Part shown: positions 43,210 to 52,607 of the stretch, piece after piece | Layout of the letters: every line of letters begins with the position of its first letter | Numbering within the stretch: the stretch's first letter is position 1 | Assembly: GCF_024055635.1 (NCBI RefSeq) | Contig: NZ_JAMXMB010000006.1 | Coordinates: 62,001-126,000, forward strand | DNA: 64,000 nt | DNA from: Microbacterium yannicii | Lineage (GTDB): Bacteria > Actinomycetota > Actinomycetes > Actinomycetales > Microbacteriaceae | Direction: 5' to 3' | Program-made: the position numbers and the translations under genes | The notes under the pieces: generated by a model | Databases searched by the model: none | Told to the model about the DNA's origin: nothing | Seen by the model: only the letters and a program-made list of their open reading frames with translations

Positions 43210-44307
43210 GTGACGACGTACCTCCTGGCCGGCGGCGGTACCGCCGGACACGTGAACCCGCTCCTCGCTGTCGCCGACGCGCTGCGCGCACGGGATGCCG
43301 ATGCCGAGGTCCTCGTGCTCGGCACGCGCGAGGGCCTCGAGGCGCGCCTCGTGCCCGAACGCGGCTACGAGCTGCTCTTCGTCGACAAGGTGCCGTTCCC
43401 GCGGCGCCCGAACACCGCTGCGGCCGCGTTTCCGGCGAAGTTCCAGCGGGCGATCGCGCAGGTACGCGGTCACCTGGCCGATCGCCGCGTCGATGTCGTC
43501 GTCGGCTTCGGCGGCTACGCGTCGGCGCCCGCCTACGTCGCGGCGCGCCGCGCGGGCGTGCCGTTCGTCGTGCACGAGGCGAACGCGCGGCCCGGTCTGG
43601 CGAACGTGCTCGGCGCGCGTCGAGCCGCCGGTGTCGGCGTCGCGTTCGAGGGCACGCCCCTGAAGCGGTCGCGGGTCGTAGGGATGCCGCTGCGCCGCGA
43701 GATCGTGACCCTCGACCGCGAGGCGCTCCGGGCGGAGGCGGCCGAGCACTTCGGGCTCGACCCTGCCAAGCCCGTGGTGCTGGTCTTCGGCGGCTCACTC
43801 GGCGCCCAGCGGCTCAACGAGGCGTTCGGCGAGGGGCACGGAGCCGCCTGGCGCGACGTGCTCGACGCCGGCTGGCAGCTGCTGCACGCGACGGGGGAGC
43901 GTTCCACCCTCCCCGACCCCGGCGTGCCCGGATACGCGGTGCGCCGCTACCTCGACCGCATGGACCTCGCCTTCGCGCTGACGGACGTCGTCGTGTCGCG
44001 CGCCGGTGCCGCGACGGTCAGCGAGATCAGCGCACTCGGCATCCCGACCGTCTACGTCCCGTACGCCGTCGGCAACGGCGAGCAGGCTCTCAACGCCTCG
44101 TCCGCTGTTCGCGCCGGAGCCGCGATCCTGATTCCGGATGCCGGGTTCACAGGTGACCGCGTGCGGTCCGAGGTCATCCCGCTCCTCACCGACGAAGCCC
44201 GGCGTGCCACGATGGCGGCAGCTGCGGCATCGGTCGGCACCCGCACCGGAACGGAGAACGTCGTCGCGATGATCGACGAAGCCGTCCAGCATTCAGGACG
44301 CGGGTGA
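43210..44307 (+). CDS. murG: UDP-N-acetylglucosamine transferase MurG
   Basis: Peripheral membrane GT28 enzyme of 365 residues converting lipid I to lipid II. N-terminal glycine-rich loop LLAGGGTAGHVNPLLAVADAL, second motif GFGGYASAPAYVAARRAGVPFVVHEANARPG, C-terminal VLVFGGSLGAQRLNEAF, and the UDP-GlcNAc site VVSRAGAATVSEISALGIPTVYVPYAVGNGEQALNA. Normal length. Its 3' end overlaps the convergent gntR gene by 15 bp. Confidence 0.96.
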   Translation: MTTYLLAGGGTAGHVNPLLAVADALRARDADAEVLVLGTREGLEARLVPERGYELLFVDKVPFPRRPNTAAAAFPAKFQRAIAQVRGHLADRRVDVVVGFGGYASAPAYVAARRAGVPFVVHEANARPGLANVLGARRAAGVGVAFEGTPLKRSRVVGMPLRREIVTLDREALRAEAAEHFGLDPAKPVVLVFGGSLGAQRLNEAFGEGHGAAWRDVLDAGWQLLHATGERSTLPDPGVPGYAVRRYLDRMDLAFALTDVVVSRAGAATVSEISALGIPTVYVPYAVGNGEQALNASSAVRAGAAILIPDAGFTGDRVRSEVIPLLTDEARRATMAAAAASVGTRTGTENVVAMIDEAVQHSGRG

Positions 44308-44667
44308 CGCCTCTCCGCCCCGCAGCGCGGCGGTGACGATCGCGAGCGCCTCGTCGGCGTCGAGGCGCAGTTCCCGCACCTGGTCGGCGAAGGCTGCCGC
44401 GGCGCGCTGCAGCTGCTGACGAGCCGGATCGGCGTCGAACGCGACGAACGTACCGTTGCGGCCGCGGGTCTCGATGATGCCGGATGCCTCGAGCTCTCGG
44501 TACGCACGGGCGACCGTGCCGGGCGCGATGCCCAGGTCTTCGGCGAGGCGGCGGACGGTGGGCAGGCGCTCGCCCGCGCCGAGCTCGCCGGATGCGACGG
44601 CGTCGACGAGGCCGGACCGGAGCTGCTCGAACGGCGGCACGGGGGACGACGGGTCGATCGTGATCAT
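44293..44667 (-). CDS. GntR-family transcriptional regulator (YtrA-like, short)
   Basis: Short GntR regulator of 124 residues with the winged-helix DNA-binding domain filling residues about 8-75 (PPFEQLRSGLVDAVASGELGAGERLPTVRRLAEDLGIAPGTVARAYRELEASGIIETRGRNGTFV) and only a small C-terminal helix region, the layout of the YtrA subfamily, which usually controls neighbouring membrane transport or stress genes. ATG 44667 overlaps the stop of the upstream membrane protein gene (ATGA), so the two are co-translated. A 17-bp palindrome upstream of the operon is the obvious autoregulatory site. Confidence 0.9.
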   Translation of the reverse strand: MITIDPSSPVPPFEQLRSGLVDAVASGELGAGERLPTVRRLAEDLGIAPGTVARAYRELEASGIIETRGRNGTFVAFDADPARQQLQRAAAAFADQVRELRLDADEALAIVTAALRGGEASPAS

Positions 44668-45572
44668 GCGGCAGTCCCTTCGGCGACGGGTCGGCGGAGC
44701 CACTCGGGGTAGAGCCCGGCGGGCAGCGGCCGGCCGGTGTTCGGGTAGACGAATTGGAGGGCGATGATGCCCCACGTGGGCACTTGCGCAGCAAGCCCGG
44801 TGAACGGGCCGTCTGCTCCCGGCCACAGCACCCCGACGGACAGCGCGAGGACGATCCACGCCGCGAACGCGAGTGAGAGGTGAAGTTGACCGATCGTCGT
44901 GGCTCGGAACGCATCGTCCCAGGCGAGCTCGAGCGTGTCGGACGCCGGCTGCGGCTGGTCGAGCACCTTCCTCTCGAGGATCGGCACCGCCACGAACGCC
45001 GCAACTGCAACGATGGCGACGATCAGCAGACTGACCGCGAGCGCCTCGCCGGTGCGTTCCCGCCGGCCCGTCCCACTGACCCAGACGGTGACCAGAGCCA
45101 GCGTCGCACACGCGGCGAGCGCCCAGGGGAGGAGGCGGCGGAAGGGATCCAGGTAGTCGCCGACGCCGAGCGCTCGAGCCCGTGCGATGCGCGGCGCATC
45201 CGGCGCCGGGTGGAAGAGCCGCTCGCGCACACTCACCGCCGCGGACACCGTGCCCGTCACGATCAGCACGGGGAACACGACAACGAAAAGGAAGACGGGG
45301 GTCGTCGCCAGCGGCGTGAACAACAGACAGGAGGCGGCCAGAAGTCCCGCCAGGGCGGCGATCGTTCCGGCCCGACTTGCGGACTGCACGTGTCGGACGA
45401 CCGACTCCCGCGTCTGCGTCGTTCCGTAGGGCAGTCGGCTTCGCTGGGAGAAGCGGTCCGCGCGGGCGTAGGCGGACGAGTTCGAGCCGACCACCCACAC
45501 CATGACCGTGAAGACGGCGATCAGCGCCGCCATGACCACGACGTTCATCGCACGCATCTGATCCGGATCCAC
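44664..45572 (-). CDS. Polytopic membrane protein co-transcribed with gntR
   Basis: Membrane protein of 302 residues with about seven hydrophobic spans (for example VVVMAALIAVFTVMVWVVG, ATTPVFLFVVVFPVLIVTG and TIGQLHLSLAFAAWIVLALSVGVLW). The final soluble part, FVYPNTGRPLPAGLYPEWLRRPVAEGTAA, recalls DUF1648/SdpI-related proteins, which are often paired with YtrA-type GntR regulators; the assignment is tentative. GTG 45572 is taken; ATG codons at 45557 and 45548 are alternatives. It sits on the opposite strand inside the dcw cluster between murG and murC. Confidence 0.8.
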   Translation of the reverse strand: MDPDQMRAMNVVVMAALIAVFTVMVWVVGSNSSAYARADRFSQRSRLPYGTTQTRESVVRHVQSASRAGTIAALAGLLAASCLLFTPLATTPVFLFVVVFPVLIVTGTVSAAVSVRERLFHPAPDAPRIARARALGVGDYLDPFRRLLPWALAACATLALVTVWVSGTGRRERTGEALAVSLLIVAIVAVAAFVAVPILERKVLDQPQPASDTLELAWDDAFRATTIGQLHLSLAFAAWIVLALSVGVLWPGADGPFTGLAAQVPTWGIIALQFVYPNTGRPLPAGLYPEWLRRPVAEGTAA

Positions 45573-45587
45573 CCGTCGATTGTGCTG

Positions 45588-45604
45588 CACATTGTAGCAA
45601 TGTG
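45588..45604 (-). promoter_or_regulatory. 17-bp palindrome upstream of the membrane protein-gntR operon
   Basis: CACATTG-TAG-CAATGTG, 7-bp perfect arms, 16 bp before the GTG start. The minus-strand sequence includes TACAAT, which can serve as a -10, so a bound repressor would block transcription. It is the only AT-rich dyad in this gap. Confidence 0.65.
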
Positions 45605-45692
45605 TCAACACATAGTCCGTCTTCGGCCGCGAGCGGACCGCACAGCGCGCCGGGGCCCTGCTCCCCGCCGGCCAACTTAGGATTGACGGGCC

Positions 45693-47129
45693 ATGATCAG
45701 ACCCGATCTCAGTCTTCCCATCCCCGACGACATCACCGCCGCCCACTTCATCGGAATCGGCGGATCCGGCATGTCGGGGCTCGCCCGGATGTTCCTGGAG
45801 CGCGGCATCCGCGTGTCGGGGTCCGACCGCGCCGACAGCCGCGGTCTGCGCGAACTCGCCGAGCTCGGGGCGACGGTCTACGTCGGTCACGACGCAGCGA
45901 ACCTCGCCGACGACGTGGACACCGTCGTGCACACCGGCGCGATCTGGCCCGAGAACCCCGAGTTCCTGCTGGCCAAGGAACGCGGCCTGCACGTGATCCA
46001 CCGTTCGCAGGCGCTGTACTGGCTCATCGGCGGACGCCGGCTGGTGTCGGTCGCCGGTGCCCACGGCAAGACGACGTCCACGGGCATGATCGTGACGGCG
46101 CTGCGCGACCTCGATGTGGACCCCACGTTCGTCAACGGCGGTGTGATCGCGCAGCTCGGCGTGTCGAGTGGCAGCGGGCACGACCTCTTCGTCATCGAGG
46201 CGGACGAGTCGGACGGGACGTTCCTCCTGTACGACACGTCGATCGCCCTCATCACCAACGTCGACCCCGACCACCTCGACCACTGGGGCACGCGCGAGGC
46301 GTTCTACGCGGCGTTCGCCCGGTTCGCGAACGAGGCGCGAGAAGCTGTCGTCATCTCGTCCGACGATGCCGGCGCTCAGCTGGTGGCCGCGCAGCTCACC
46401 CATCCGCACGTCGTCACCTTCGGCGAGGCCGAGGATGCGACGGTCCGCGTGAGCGGCATCGTCACGGACGGACCCGTCTCCTTCCGCGTGACGCACGCCG
46501 GGACCACCGTCGACGCCCGGCTGCCGATCCCCGGCGCGCACAATGCCATCAACGCCGCAGGAGCCGTTGCCGTGCTCCTGACACTCGGTCACGAGCTCGA
46601 GCCGGCAGTACGCGCGGTCGAGGGCTTCGCAGGCACGGTGCGGCGCTTCGAGCTGCACGGGGTCGAACGCGGCGTCAGCGTCTTCGACGACTATGCCCAC
46701 CACCCGACCGAGGTCGCGGCGGCCCTGGCGGCCGCTCGCACCGTCGTGGGCGAGGGGCGCATCATCGCGATCCAGCAGCCCCACACGTACTCCCGGACGA
46801 AGGACATGTACCAGGAGTTCGCCGATGTGCTCGAGCGCTATGCCGACCACACCGTCATGCTCGATGTGTACGGCGCCCGTGAGGATCCCGTGCCGGGTGT
46901 GACCGGCGAACTCGTGAGCGACGCCTTCGCCGACCCGTCGCACGTGCACTTCGTGCCCGACTGGCAGGAGGCCGCCGACTACACCGCGTCGGTCGCCCGC
47001 GATGGCGACTACGTGATCACCCTCGGCTGCGGCAACGTGAACCTCATCATCCCGCAGGTGCTCGAGGCTCTGGGCCGCCCGACCTCCGCCTCGTCTCGCC
47101 CCTCCGACACCACAAGCCGCACGGAGTAG
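45693..47129 (+). CDS. murC: UDP-N-acetylmuramate--L-alanine ligase MurC
   Basis: First amino-acid ligase of peptidoglycan precursor synthesis, 478 residues. N-terminal [23 protein letters not shown] loop [18 protein letters not shown] (about 121), [15 protein letters not shown], and the C-terminal [18 protein letters not shown] and [27 protein letters not shown] box ends 9 nt before ATG 45693, suggesting its own promoter after the inverted gntR cassette. Confidence 0.97.
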   Translation: MIRPDLSLPIPDDITAAHFIGIGGSGMSGLARMFLERGIRVSGSDRADSRGLRELAELGATVYVGHDAANLADDVDTVVHTGAIWPENPEFLLAKERGLHVIHRSQALYWLIGGRRLVSVAGAHGKTTSTGMIVTALRDLDVDPTFVNGGVIAQLGVSSGSGHDLFVIEADESDGTFLLYDTSIALITNVDPDHLDHWGTREAFYAAFARFANEAREAVVISSDDAGAQLVAAQLTHPHVVTFGEAEDATVRVSGIVTDGPVSFRVTHAGTTVDARLPIPGAHNAINAAGAVAVLLTLGHELEPAVRAVEGFAGTVRRFELHGVERGVSVFDDYAHHPTEVAAALAAARTVVGEGRIIAIQQPHTYSRTKDMYQEFADVLERYADHTVMLDVYGAREDPVPGVTGELVSDAFADPSHVHFVPDWQEAADYTASVARDGDYVITLGCGNVNLIIPQVLEALGRPTSASSRPSDTTSRTE

Positions 47130-47135
47130 CACCGC

Positions 47136-48221
47136 ATGCGTCGCCCGTCGCCGTTGCCGCAGTCGCCGGTCGCCTCGCGCGGCGTGGCGGGTGCTGCCGT
47201 GCCGGGGCGGCCCGCGCCCGACGATCGCTCTCGCGAGCCGCGATCCAGCGGCGTCGCGGAGTCGGAGCACCCGGAGGCGCTGCCCGTCGATGAGCACGAG
47301 ACTGCCCCCGTCATCCCCTTGTCGCCTGCGACGGCTCCGCCGGACACAGCGTCTGCGACGGATGCCGGGCGGATGCCGGGCACGGAGAAGAGCCCACGCG
47401 CGAAGGCGCCGCGCGACAAGGCCGGGGCTGGCAGGACTCCGGATGCCGGCGACGTCGGGTTCCGCGAGGTCTGGAAGGCCTCGCGGGCGCGGCGCAAGGC
47501 GCTGCGCGCCGAGATCCGCCGCTTCACCGTGCGTCAGCGACGCCGCCGGGCGATCTGGCTCGGGGTCGCGGCATCCCTCGTCCTCCTCGCTCTCGGTACG
47601 ATCGGCGCCGCCTACAGCCCGCTGTTCGGGGTCGAGAAGATCTCGGTGGTGGGTGCGCAGCAGCTCCCTGCCGACGACGTCGCCGACGCGCTGTCCGGAC
47701 AGCTCGGCACGCCCCTGCCGCTTGTGGACGAGAGCGCTGTGAAGGCCGAGCTCGTCGCCTTCCCGTTGATCGAGACCTACGCGCTCGAGGCGCGTCCGCC
47801 CCACGAGCTGGTGGTGCGCATCGTCGAGCGCACGCCCATCGGACTGATCGAGACCCGCGCCGGGTACACGCTCGTCGATGCGGCCGGTGTGGCGCTGTCC
47901 ACCTCCGGCTCGGGCGCGCCGAGTCCCGGCACACCCCTGCTCACGGTCACCGGTGGCGTGGATTCGGACGCCTTCGCCGCCGCGGGACAGGTGATGCGGT
48001 CGCTGCCCGACGACATCCGCGCGCAGGTGACGGAAGTGACGGCCTCAACGCCCGACGACGTCACCCTCACGCTGGGCGGTTCGAACGCGCAGGTGGTGTG
48101 GGGGAGTGCCGAGCAGTCCGCACGCAAGGCGATGGTGCTGGCCACCGCGATGGCGGCCCGGCCGCCGGCCGATGTCGTCAGCTATGACGTCTCGTCGCCC
48201 GACGCGATCGTCATCCGCTGA
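47136..48221 (+). CDS. ftsQ: Cell division protein FtsQ (POTRA domain)
   Basis: Bitopic division protein of 361 residues. A long Pro/Ala-rich, low-complexity cytoplasmic tail (about 1-125) precedes a basic patch (RRRRAIW), one transmembrane helix ([20 protein letters not shown]) and the extracellular POTRA domain ([23 protein letters not shown]) followed by the FtsQ beta domain ([24 protein letters not shown]). It connects FtsL/DivIC and FtsWI in the divisome. Starts 6 bp after murC. Confidence 0.93.
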   Translation: MRRPSPLPQSPVASRGVAGAAVPGRPAPDDRSREPRSSGVAESEHPEALPVDEHETAPVIPLSPATAPPDTASATDAGRMPGTEKSPRAKAPRDKAGAGRTPDAGDVGFREVWKASRARRKALRAEIRRFTVRQRRRRAIWLGVAASLVLLALGTIGAAYSPLFGVEKISVVGAQQLPADDVADALSGQLGTPLPLVDESAVKAELVAFPLIETYALEARPPHELVVRIVERTPIGLIETRAGYTLVDAAGVALSTSGSGAPSPGTPLLTVTGGVDSDAFAAAGQVMRSLPDDIRAQVTEVTASTPDDVTLTLGGSNAQVVWGSAEQSARKAMVLATAMAARPPADVVSYDVSSPDAIVIR

Positions 48222-48319
48222 CCCTGACGGCGCCGCCGCCACGACTTCCGACACGGGATGCCGCGACACGCCGATGCGTTGCGGGCCCGGGCGCGGTGTC
48301 CGCTTACTTTCGAGTCAAG

Positions 48320-48360
48320 GAATTGCATACCGGGCAATTCTTTATACCTCTACTAGAGGT
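48320..48360 (+). promoter_or_regulatory. Two palindromes in the AT-rich region upstream of ftsZ
   Basis: Dyad 1: GAATTGC (48320-48326), 7-nt spacer, GCAATTC (48334-48340). Dyad 2: ACCTCTA-C-TAGAGGT (48346-48360), perfect. Between them is TTTATACC, a possible -10 element. The block is clearly less GC-rich than its surroundings and ends 37 bp before the ftsZ ATG. A site for FtsR (13112-13804) is a reasonable hypothesis. Confidence 0.65.
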
Positions 48361-48397
48361 TGAAGGTTTTAGAAGGTCCAGGGCTACGGAGGCCGGC

Positions 48398-49549
48398 ATG
48401 AGCCAGAACCAGAACTACCTCGCGGTCATCAAGGTCGTCGGCGTCGGCGGCGGCGGCGTCAACGCGGTCAACCGCATGATCGAGCTCGGCCTGCGGGGCG
48501 TCGAGTTCATCGCCATCAACACGGACGCCCAGGCGCTGCTGATGAGCGACGCCGACGTCAAGCTCGATGTGGGGCGCGAGCTGACCCGTGGGCTCGGCGC
48601 AGGCGCCGACCCGGAAGTGGGTCGTCGCGCCGCCGAAGACCACGCCGAAGAGATCGAAGAGGCGCTGCGCGGCGCCGACATGGTCTTCGTGACCGCGGGC
48701 GAAGGCGGCGGCACGGGCACCGGCGGCGCGCCGGTGGTCGCGAAGATCGCGAAGTCGATCGGCGCCCTCACCATCGGTGTCGTGACCAAGCCCTTCTCGT
48801 TCGAGGGCCGTCGTCGCCAGCAGCAGGCCGAGACAGGCGTCGCGAAGCTCAAGGAAGAGGTCGACACCCTCATCGTGGTGCCGAACGACCGCCTCCTCGA
48901 GATCAGCGACCGCGGCATCTCGATGATCGAGGCGTTCGCCACCGCCGACCAGGTGCTCCTCGCCGGTGTCCAGGGCATCACCGACCTGATCACGACGCCG
49001 GGTCTCATCAACCTCGACTTCGCCGACGTCAAGTCGGTCATGCAGGGAGCAGGTTCGGCCCTCATGGGCATCGGCTCCGCACGCGGGGCAGATCGTGCCA
49101 TCAAGGCCGCCGAGCTCGCAGTCGAGTCGCCGCTGCTCGAGGCGTCGATCGAGGGCGCACACGGTGTGCTGCTGTCGATCCAGGGCGGATCGAACCTCGG
49201 CATCTTCGAGATCAACGACGCCGCCCAGCTCGTCAAGGAGGCCGCGCACCCGGAGGCCAACATCATCTTCGGAACGGTCATCGACGACACGCTCGGCGAC
49301 GAGGTGCGGGTCACGGTCATCGCGGCCGGCTTCGATGGCGGCGAGCCCGAGAAGCGCATCGAGCCGATCACCGCGTCGCGCATCGTGTCGACTCCCGCCG
49401 TGCCGGTGACGCCCGCCGACGAAGCCGCCAAGGACCGCGACGTCGTCGAGCAGTCGCCCGTGCCGGTGCCCGTCGGAGCCGTCACGGAGTCGTCGTACGA
49501 CGCGGCGTTCGGCGATGACGACCTCGACATCCCCGACTTCCTCAAGTAG
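48398..49549 (+). CDS. ftsZ: Cell division GTPase FtsZ
   Basis: Tubulin-like GTPase forming the Z ring; 383 residues. N-terminal [18 protein letters not shown], tubulin signature [31 protein letters not shown], and the conserved C-terminal partner-binding peptide [10 protein letters not shown] after a linker of about 60 residues. ATG 48398 has GGAGG 6 nt upstream; an upstream in-frame start runs through the promoter region and is rejected. There is no ftsA, so SepF (50315) is the likely membrane tether. Regulation probably acts through the dyads at 48320-48360. Confidence 0.98.
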   Translation: MSQNQNYLAVIKVVGVGGGGVNAVNRMIELGLRGVEFIAINTDAQALLMSDADVKLDVGRELTRGLGAGADPEVGRRAAEDHAEEIEEALRGADMVFVTAGEGGGTGTGGAPVVAKIAKSIGALTIGVVTKPFSFEGRRRQQQAETGVAKLKEEVDTLIVVPNDRLLEISDRGISMIEAFATADQVLLAGVQGITDLITTPGLINLDFADVKSVMQGAGSALMGIGSARGADRAIKAAELAVESPLLEASIEGAHGVLLSIQGGSNLGIFEINDAAQLVKEAAHPEANIIFGTVIDDTLGDEVRVTVIAAGFDGGEPEKRIEPITASRIVSTPAVPVTPADEAAKDRDVVEQSPVPVPVGAVTESSYDAAFGDDDLDIPDFLK

Positions 49550-49572
49550 CCGGTCAGGGACGCCCATCGACC

Positions 49573-49595
49573 GCCGTTCGACAGGGTCAGGAACC
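49573..49595 (+). repeat. REP-like repeat remnant before yggS
   Basis: CGTTCGACAGGGTCAGGAACC closely resembles the dispersed actinobacterial intergenic repeat CTTCGACAGGCTCAGGGACC. It directly abuts the GTG start at 49596 and supplies its only purine-rich upstream sequence. Confidence 0.45.
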
Positions 49596-50282
49596 GTGGG
49601 AGAACTGGGCTCGCGCCTCGCGACGATCGACGAGCGGATTGCGGATGCCGCACGCGCGGCCGGCCGCGATCCGGCGTCCCTCACGCGCATCGTCGTGACC
49701 AAGTTCCACCCCGCGTCGCTCGTCGACGAGCTCTATGAGCTCGGCGTCCGCGACGTGGGGGAGAACCGGCAGCAGGAGTTCAGCCGCAAGGTGGTCGAGG
49801 TCGGCGATCTCCCCGGACTGCGCTGGCATTTCATCGGGCAGGCGCAGACCAACAAGGCGCGCGCGATCCGTGGCGCGGCATCCGTCGTCCATTCGCTCGA
49901 CCGCGCGCGCCTCGCCGACGCACTCGACGCGGCCGGCGAACCCGACGAGCCGGTGCTGGACGTGCTGCTGCAGGTGAATCTCACCGATGACCCAGGGCGC
50001 GGCGGAGTCGATCCCGGCGAGCTCGAGGCGCTCGCCTCGCACGTCGCCGCGCTCGCTTCGCTGCGCGTGCGTGGCGTGATGGCCGTCGCGCCGCTCGACG
50101 AGCCTCCGGGAGCCGCTTTCGCGCGCCTGAACGCGCTCTCGGGCACCGTCCGCTCGGTCGTGCCTGATGCGGACTGGATCTCCGCCGGGATGACGGCGGA
50201 CTACGCGGAAGCGATCGCCGCCGGCGCGACACACCTTCGGATCGGTTCGGCAATCACCGGCCCCAGACCACAACACGGTTAA
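49596..50282 (+). CDS. YggS/PLPBP-family pyridoxal phosphate homeostasis protein
   Basis: PLP-binding protein of 228 residues with a TIM-barrel fold like the N-terminal domain of alanine racemase; it buffers free PLP and has no established catalytic activity. PLP lysine in [31 protein letters not shown], then [15 protein letters not shown] and [16 protein letters not shown]; the C terminus has the phosphate-binding [18 protein letters not shown] 49596 precedes the domain by a short helix. The position between ftsZ and sepF is conserved across Gram-positive bacteria. Confidence 0.93.
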   Translation: MGELGSRLATIDERIADAARAAGRDPASLTRIVVTKFHPASLVDELYELGVRDVGENRQQEFSRKVVEVGDLPGLRWHFIGQAQTNKARAIRGAASVVHSLDRARLADALDAAGEPDEPVLDVLLQVNLTDDPGRGGVDPGELEALASHVAALASLRVRGVMAVAPLDEPPGAAFARLNALSGTVRSVVPDADWISAGMTADYAEAIAAGATHLRIGSAITGPRPQHG

Positions 50283-50314
50283 CCTCGGAACAGATGAGCA
50301 CTACGGAGGATCAG

Positions 50315-50779
50315 ATGTCGAACCCGCTCAAGAAGACCATGGTGTACCTCGGCCTCGCCGACGAGGAAGAGGTCTACGAAGAGCCGGCGCCCCAGCCGCG
50401 TGCTCGGAAGTCGGAGCAGGTGGTCGACAAGCCCGCGGCGCCGATCACCCCGATCCACCGGCCCGCCGTCGTGCGTCAGCCGGCTCCCACGACGATCAAC
50501 GAGATCCTCACGGTGCACCCCAAGCAGTACCGGGACGCCCAGGTCATCGCCGAGAACTTCCGTGACGGCATCCCCGTCATCATCAACCTCTCGCAGATGA
50601 GCGACGCCGACGCGCGCCGTCTGATCGACTTCGCCAGCGGGCTCTCTCTGGGCCTGTACGGCCGCATCGAGCGTGTCACGAGCAAGGTGTTCCTGCTCTC
50701 GCCCGAGAACGTCGCCGTCTCGGGCGACGGTGCCGTCGCCCAGGCGGACCCGGAGTCGGTCCCCTTCACGCAGCCGTAG
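50315..50779 (+). CDS. sepF: Cell division protein SepF
   Basis: FtsZ membrane anchor of 154 residues. The N-terminal amphipathic helix [14 protein letters not shown] inserts in the membrane, an acidic/Pro linker follows ([13 protein letters not shown]), and the dimerising SepF core spans about 65-140 ([50 protein letters not shown]). ATG 50315 is chosen because GGAGGA lies just upstream and it starts exactly at the helix; an ATG at 50294 would add seven residues. It replaces FtsA, which this lineage lacks. Confidence 0.95.
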   Translation: MSNPLKKTMVYLGLADEEEVYEEPAPQPRARKSEQVVDKPAAPITPIHRPAVVRQPAPTTINEILTVHPKQYRDAQVIAENFRDGIPVIINLSQMSDADARRLIDFASGLSLGLYGRIERVTSKVFLLSPENVAVSGDGAVAQADPESVPFTQP

Positions 50780-50788
50780 TCTGGCTTC

Positions 50789-51088
50789 GTGGCCGTCGTA
50801 CAACTCATCGCAGCGATCCTCAACCTCGCGCTGCTGCTCTATGTCTTCGTGTTGCTGGCGCGGCTGATCCTCGATTGGATTCCGTTCTTCAACCGTGAAT
50901 GGCGTCCGCGGGGTGCCGGGCTCGTGGTCGCGGAGCTGATCTACACCGTCACCGACCCGCCTATCAGGCTGTTCCGGCGCTTCATTCCGCCGTTGCGCGT
51001 CGGTGCCATCGCGATCGATTTCGGGTTCGCACTGACGATGCTGGGCTGCTTCATCCTGCTCAGCATCACGCGCACCCTCGCGGGTTGA
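50789..51088 (+). CDS. YggT family membrane protein
   Basis: Small membrane protein of 99 residues with two hydrophobic blocks (VVQLIAAILNLALLLYVFVLLARLILDWIPFF and IAIDFGFALTMLGCFILLSI) and the YggT signature VTDPPIRLFRRFIPPLRVGAIAIDFG between them. GTG start 9 bp after sepF. Its position between sepF and divIVA is conserved in Gram-positive bacteria. Function is not established; involvement in division or osmotic response has been suggested. Confidence 0.92.
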   Translation: MAVVQLIAAILNLALLLYVFVLLARLILDWIPFFNREWRPRGAGLVVAELIYTVTDPPIRLFRRFIPPLRVGAIAIDFGFALTMLGCFILLSITRTLAG

Positions 51089-51226
51089 ATCGGCGATGAG
51101 CCCCCGGCGCCGCGTCGCCTTCGACACTCCCAGAACCGATGACTATGCTTTGCTGATACGAACGGCCGCCAGCCGGCGGTCGCCCCGACATCGGCCAGCG
51201 ACCAGACGCTCGAAAGAGGAATCACC

Positions 51227-51799
51227 ATGGCATTGACCCCCGATGACGTCGTCACCAAACAGTTCCAGCACGTCCGCTTCAAGGAGGGCTTCGACCCCGA
51301 TGAGGTTGACGACTTCCTCGACGAGATCGTCGTGGAGTGGCGCAAGTCCATCGCCGAGGCCGAGGAGCTGCGGGCCAAGCTGGCGGCGTACGAATCGGGT
51401 GCTGCTCCCGCACGTGCGGCCGAGCCGGCCCCCGCCCCGGTCGCCGAGCCCGCCCCGGCCTCCGGTGCCGCCCCCGCCGCGAGCGCAGGCATCATCGAGC
51501 TGGCCCAGCGCCTGCACGACGAGCACGTCGCCGAGGGCATCGCACAGCGCGACCAGCTCATCTCCGACGCCAAGTCGCAGGCCGCCTCGATCGTGTCCGA
51601 GGCGGAGACCCGCGGTCGCGAAGAGCTCGCGAAGCTCGACCGTGAGCGTGTCGGCCTCGAGAGCAAGATCACCGAGCTGCGCAACTTCGAGCGTGACTAC
51701 CGCGCACAGCTGCGCAGCTACATCGAGGGCAAGCTGCGCGACCTCGAGACCACGGCGACGCAGTCCGGCGCACAGCCGGTCTCCGCGCTGGGCCTCTAG
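51227..51799 (+). CDS. divIVA: Polar growth/division protein DivIVA (Wag31)
   Basis: Coiled-coil polar scaffold of 190 residues. The membrane-curvature-binding N-terminal domain (LTPDDVVTKQFQHVRFKEGFDPDEVDDFLDEIVVEW) is followed by a first coil, an Ala/Pro-rich linker (about 60-90) and a long C-terminal coiled coil (EETRGREELAKLDRER-type heptads). In actinobacteria it recruits the tip-growth machinery and is a target of PASTA kinases. AAGAGG precedes the ATG. Possible promoter TATGCT at about 51145. Confidence 0.95.
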   Translation: MALTPDDVVTKQFQHVRFKEGFDPDEVDDFLDEIVVEWRKSIAEAEELRAKLAAYESGAAPARAAEPAPAPVAEPAPASGAAPAASAGIIELAQRLHDEHVAEGIAQRDQLISDAKSQAASIVSEAETRGREELAKLDRERVGLESKITELRNFERDYRAQLRSYIEGKLRDLETTATQSGAQPVSALGL

Positions 51800-51802
51800 G
51801 CC

Positions 51803-52606
51803 TTGACGCGTCGACCTCCCCTTCGTCAGGCGGCGGCCGGCACCATCATCGCGATTCTCGCGGTGCTGGTGCTGGCCGCCGACCAGTTGGCGAAGTATCT
51901 TGCGCTCGAGAATCTGCCGTTCCAGGAGCCTGTCGAGGTTCTCGGCGACTTCCTGAGCTTCTACCTGACGCGCAATCCCGGCGCCGCCTTCTCGCTCGGC
52001 GAGGAGGTCACCTGGATCTTCACCATCGCGCTGGCCGCCGTCGCCGGCGTCATCGCCTGGCTCGCCGCGACACGGGTGCGCTCCCGGCTGTGGGCGGTCG
52101 CTCTCGGACTGCTTCTCGGCGGCGTCCTGGGCAACCTCACCGACCGGCTCTTCCGCGACCCTGGATTCGGCGTCGGCCACGTGGTGGACTTCATCAACAC
52201 GCCGTGGATGTGGTTCTTCCCCGGTATGTCGCCGGCGATCTACAACGTCGCCGACATCTTCATCGTGTGCGACATGATCGCGATCGCACTGCTGGTACTC
52301 GTGGGGGTGCATATGGACGGTACGCGTGACAGCGGCCGCAAAGACCGCGAAGGCGGCCGCAAGGAGAACGAAGAGACGCTGCTGGGCGAGGACGGCGACC
52401 AGTTCGCGCCGGGCGGCGCCGTGGCCGGCTTCGGGAGCGAGTTCCCCGTGGCGGACGCCGAGACCGGGATCCCCGCCGACGAGCGCGGCCTGCCGCCGCT
52501 GAGCGAGCGCGAGCAGCTCGAGGTCGAGGAAGAGGCCGAGCGCGAGGCGGAGGAGTACGAGGCCGACCCGAAGCCCCGCCACCCCGGGCGCGACGCCGAG
52601 ATCTGA
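51803..52606 (+). CDS. lspA: Lipoprotein signal peptidase LspA with long acidic C-terminal extension
   Basis: Aspartyl membrane protease that cleaves prolipoprotein signal peptides. Four spans; catalytic Asp residues in [16 protein letters not shown] and YNVADIFI, and conserved [13 protein letters not shown]. The core ends near residue 178. A further 90 residues form a charged, Glu-rich tail ([24 protein letters not shown]), cytosolic by topology and absent from classic LspA. TTG 51803 starts 3 bp after divIVA; it is the only start with the full first span. The stop is 1 bp before the next GTG. Confidence 0.93.
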   Translation: MTRRPPLRQAAAGTIIAILAVLVLAADQLAKYLALENLPFQEPVEVLGDFLSFYLTRNPGAAFSLGEEVTWIFTIALAAVAGVIAWLAATRVRSRLWAVALGLLLGGVLGNLTDRLFRDPGFGVGHVVDFINTPWMWFFPGMSPAIYNVADIFIVCDMIAIALLVLVGVHMDGTRDSGRKDREGGRKENEETLLGEDGDQFAPGGAVAGFGSEFPVADAETGIPADERGLPPLSEREQLEVEEEAEREAEEYEADPKPRHPGRDAEI

Positions 52607-52607
52607 C

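Noticed and set aside
45580..45620. TTGACA and TACAAT near the gntR operon read as a sigma-70 promoter
   Set aside because: The hexamers are only about 6 bp apart, so they cannot be a -35/-10 pair; the palindrome explains the sequence better.
45573..47804. N-terminal extension of the membrane protein gene through murC and into ftsQ
   Set aside because: Open only because of GC bias; the translated extension is Arg/Asp-rich and antisense to murC.
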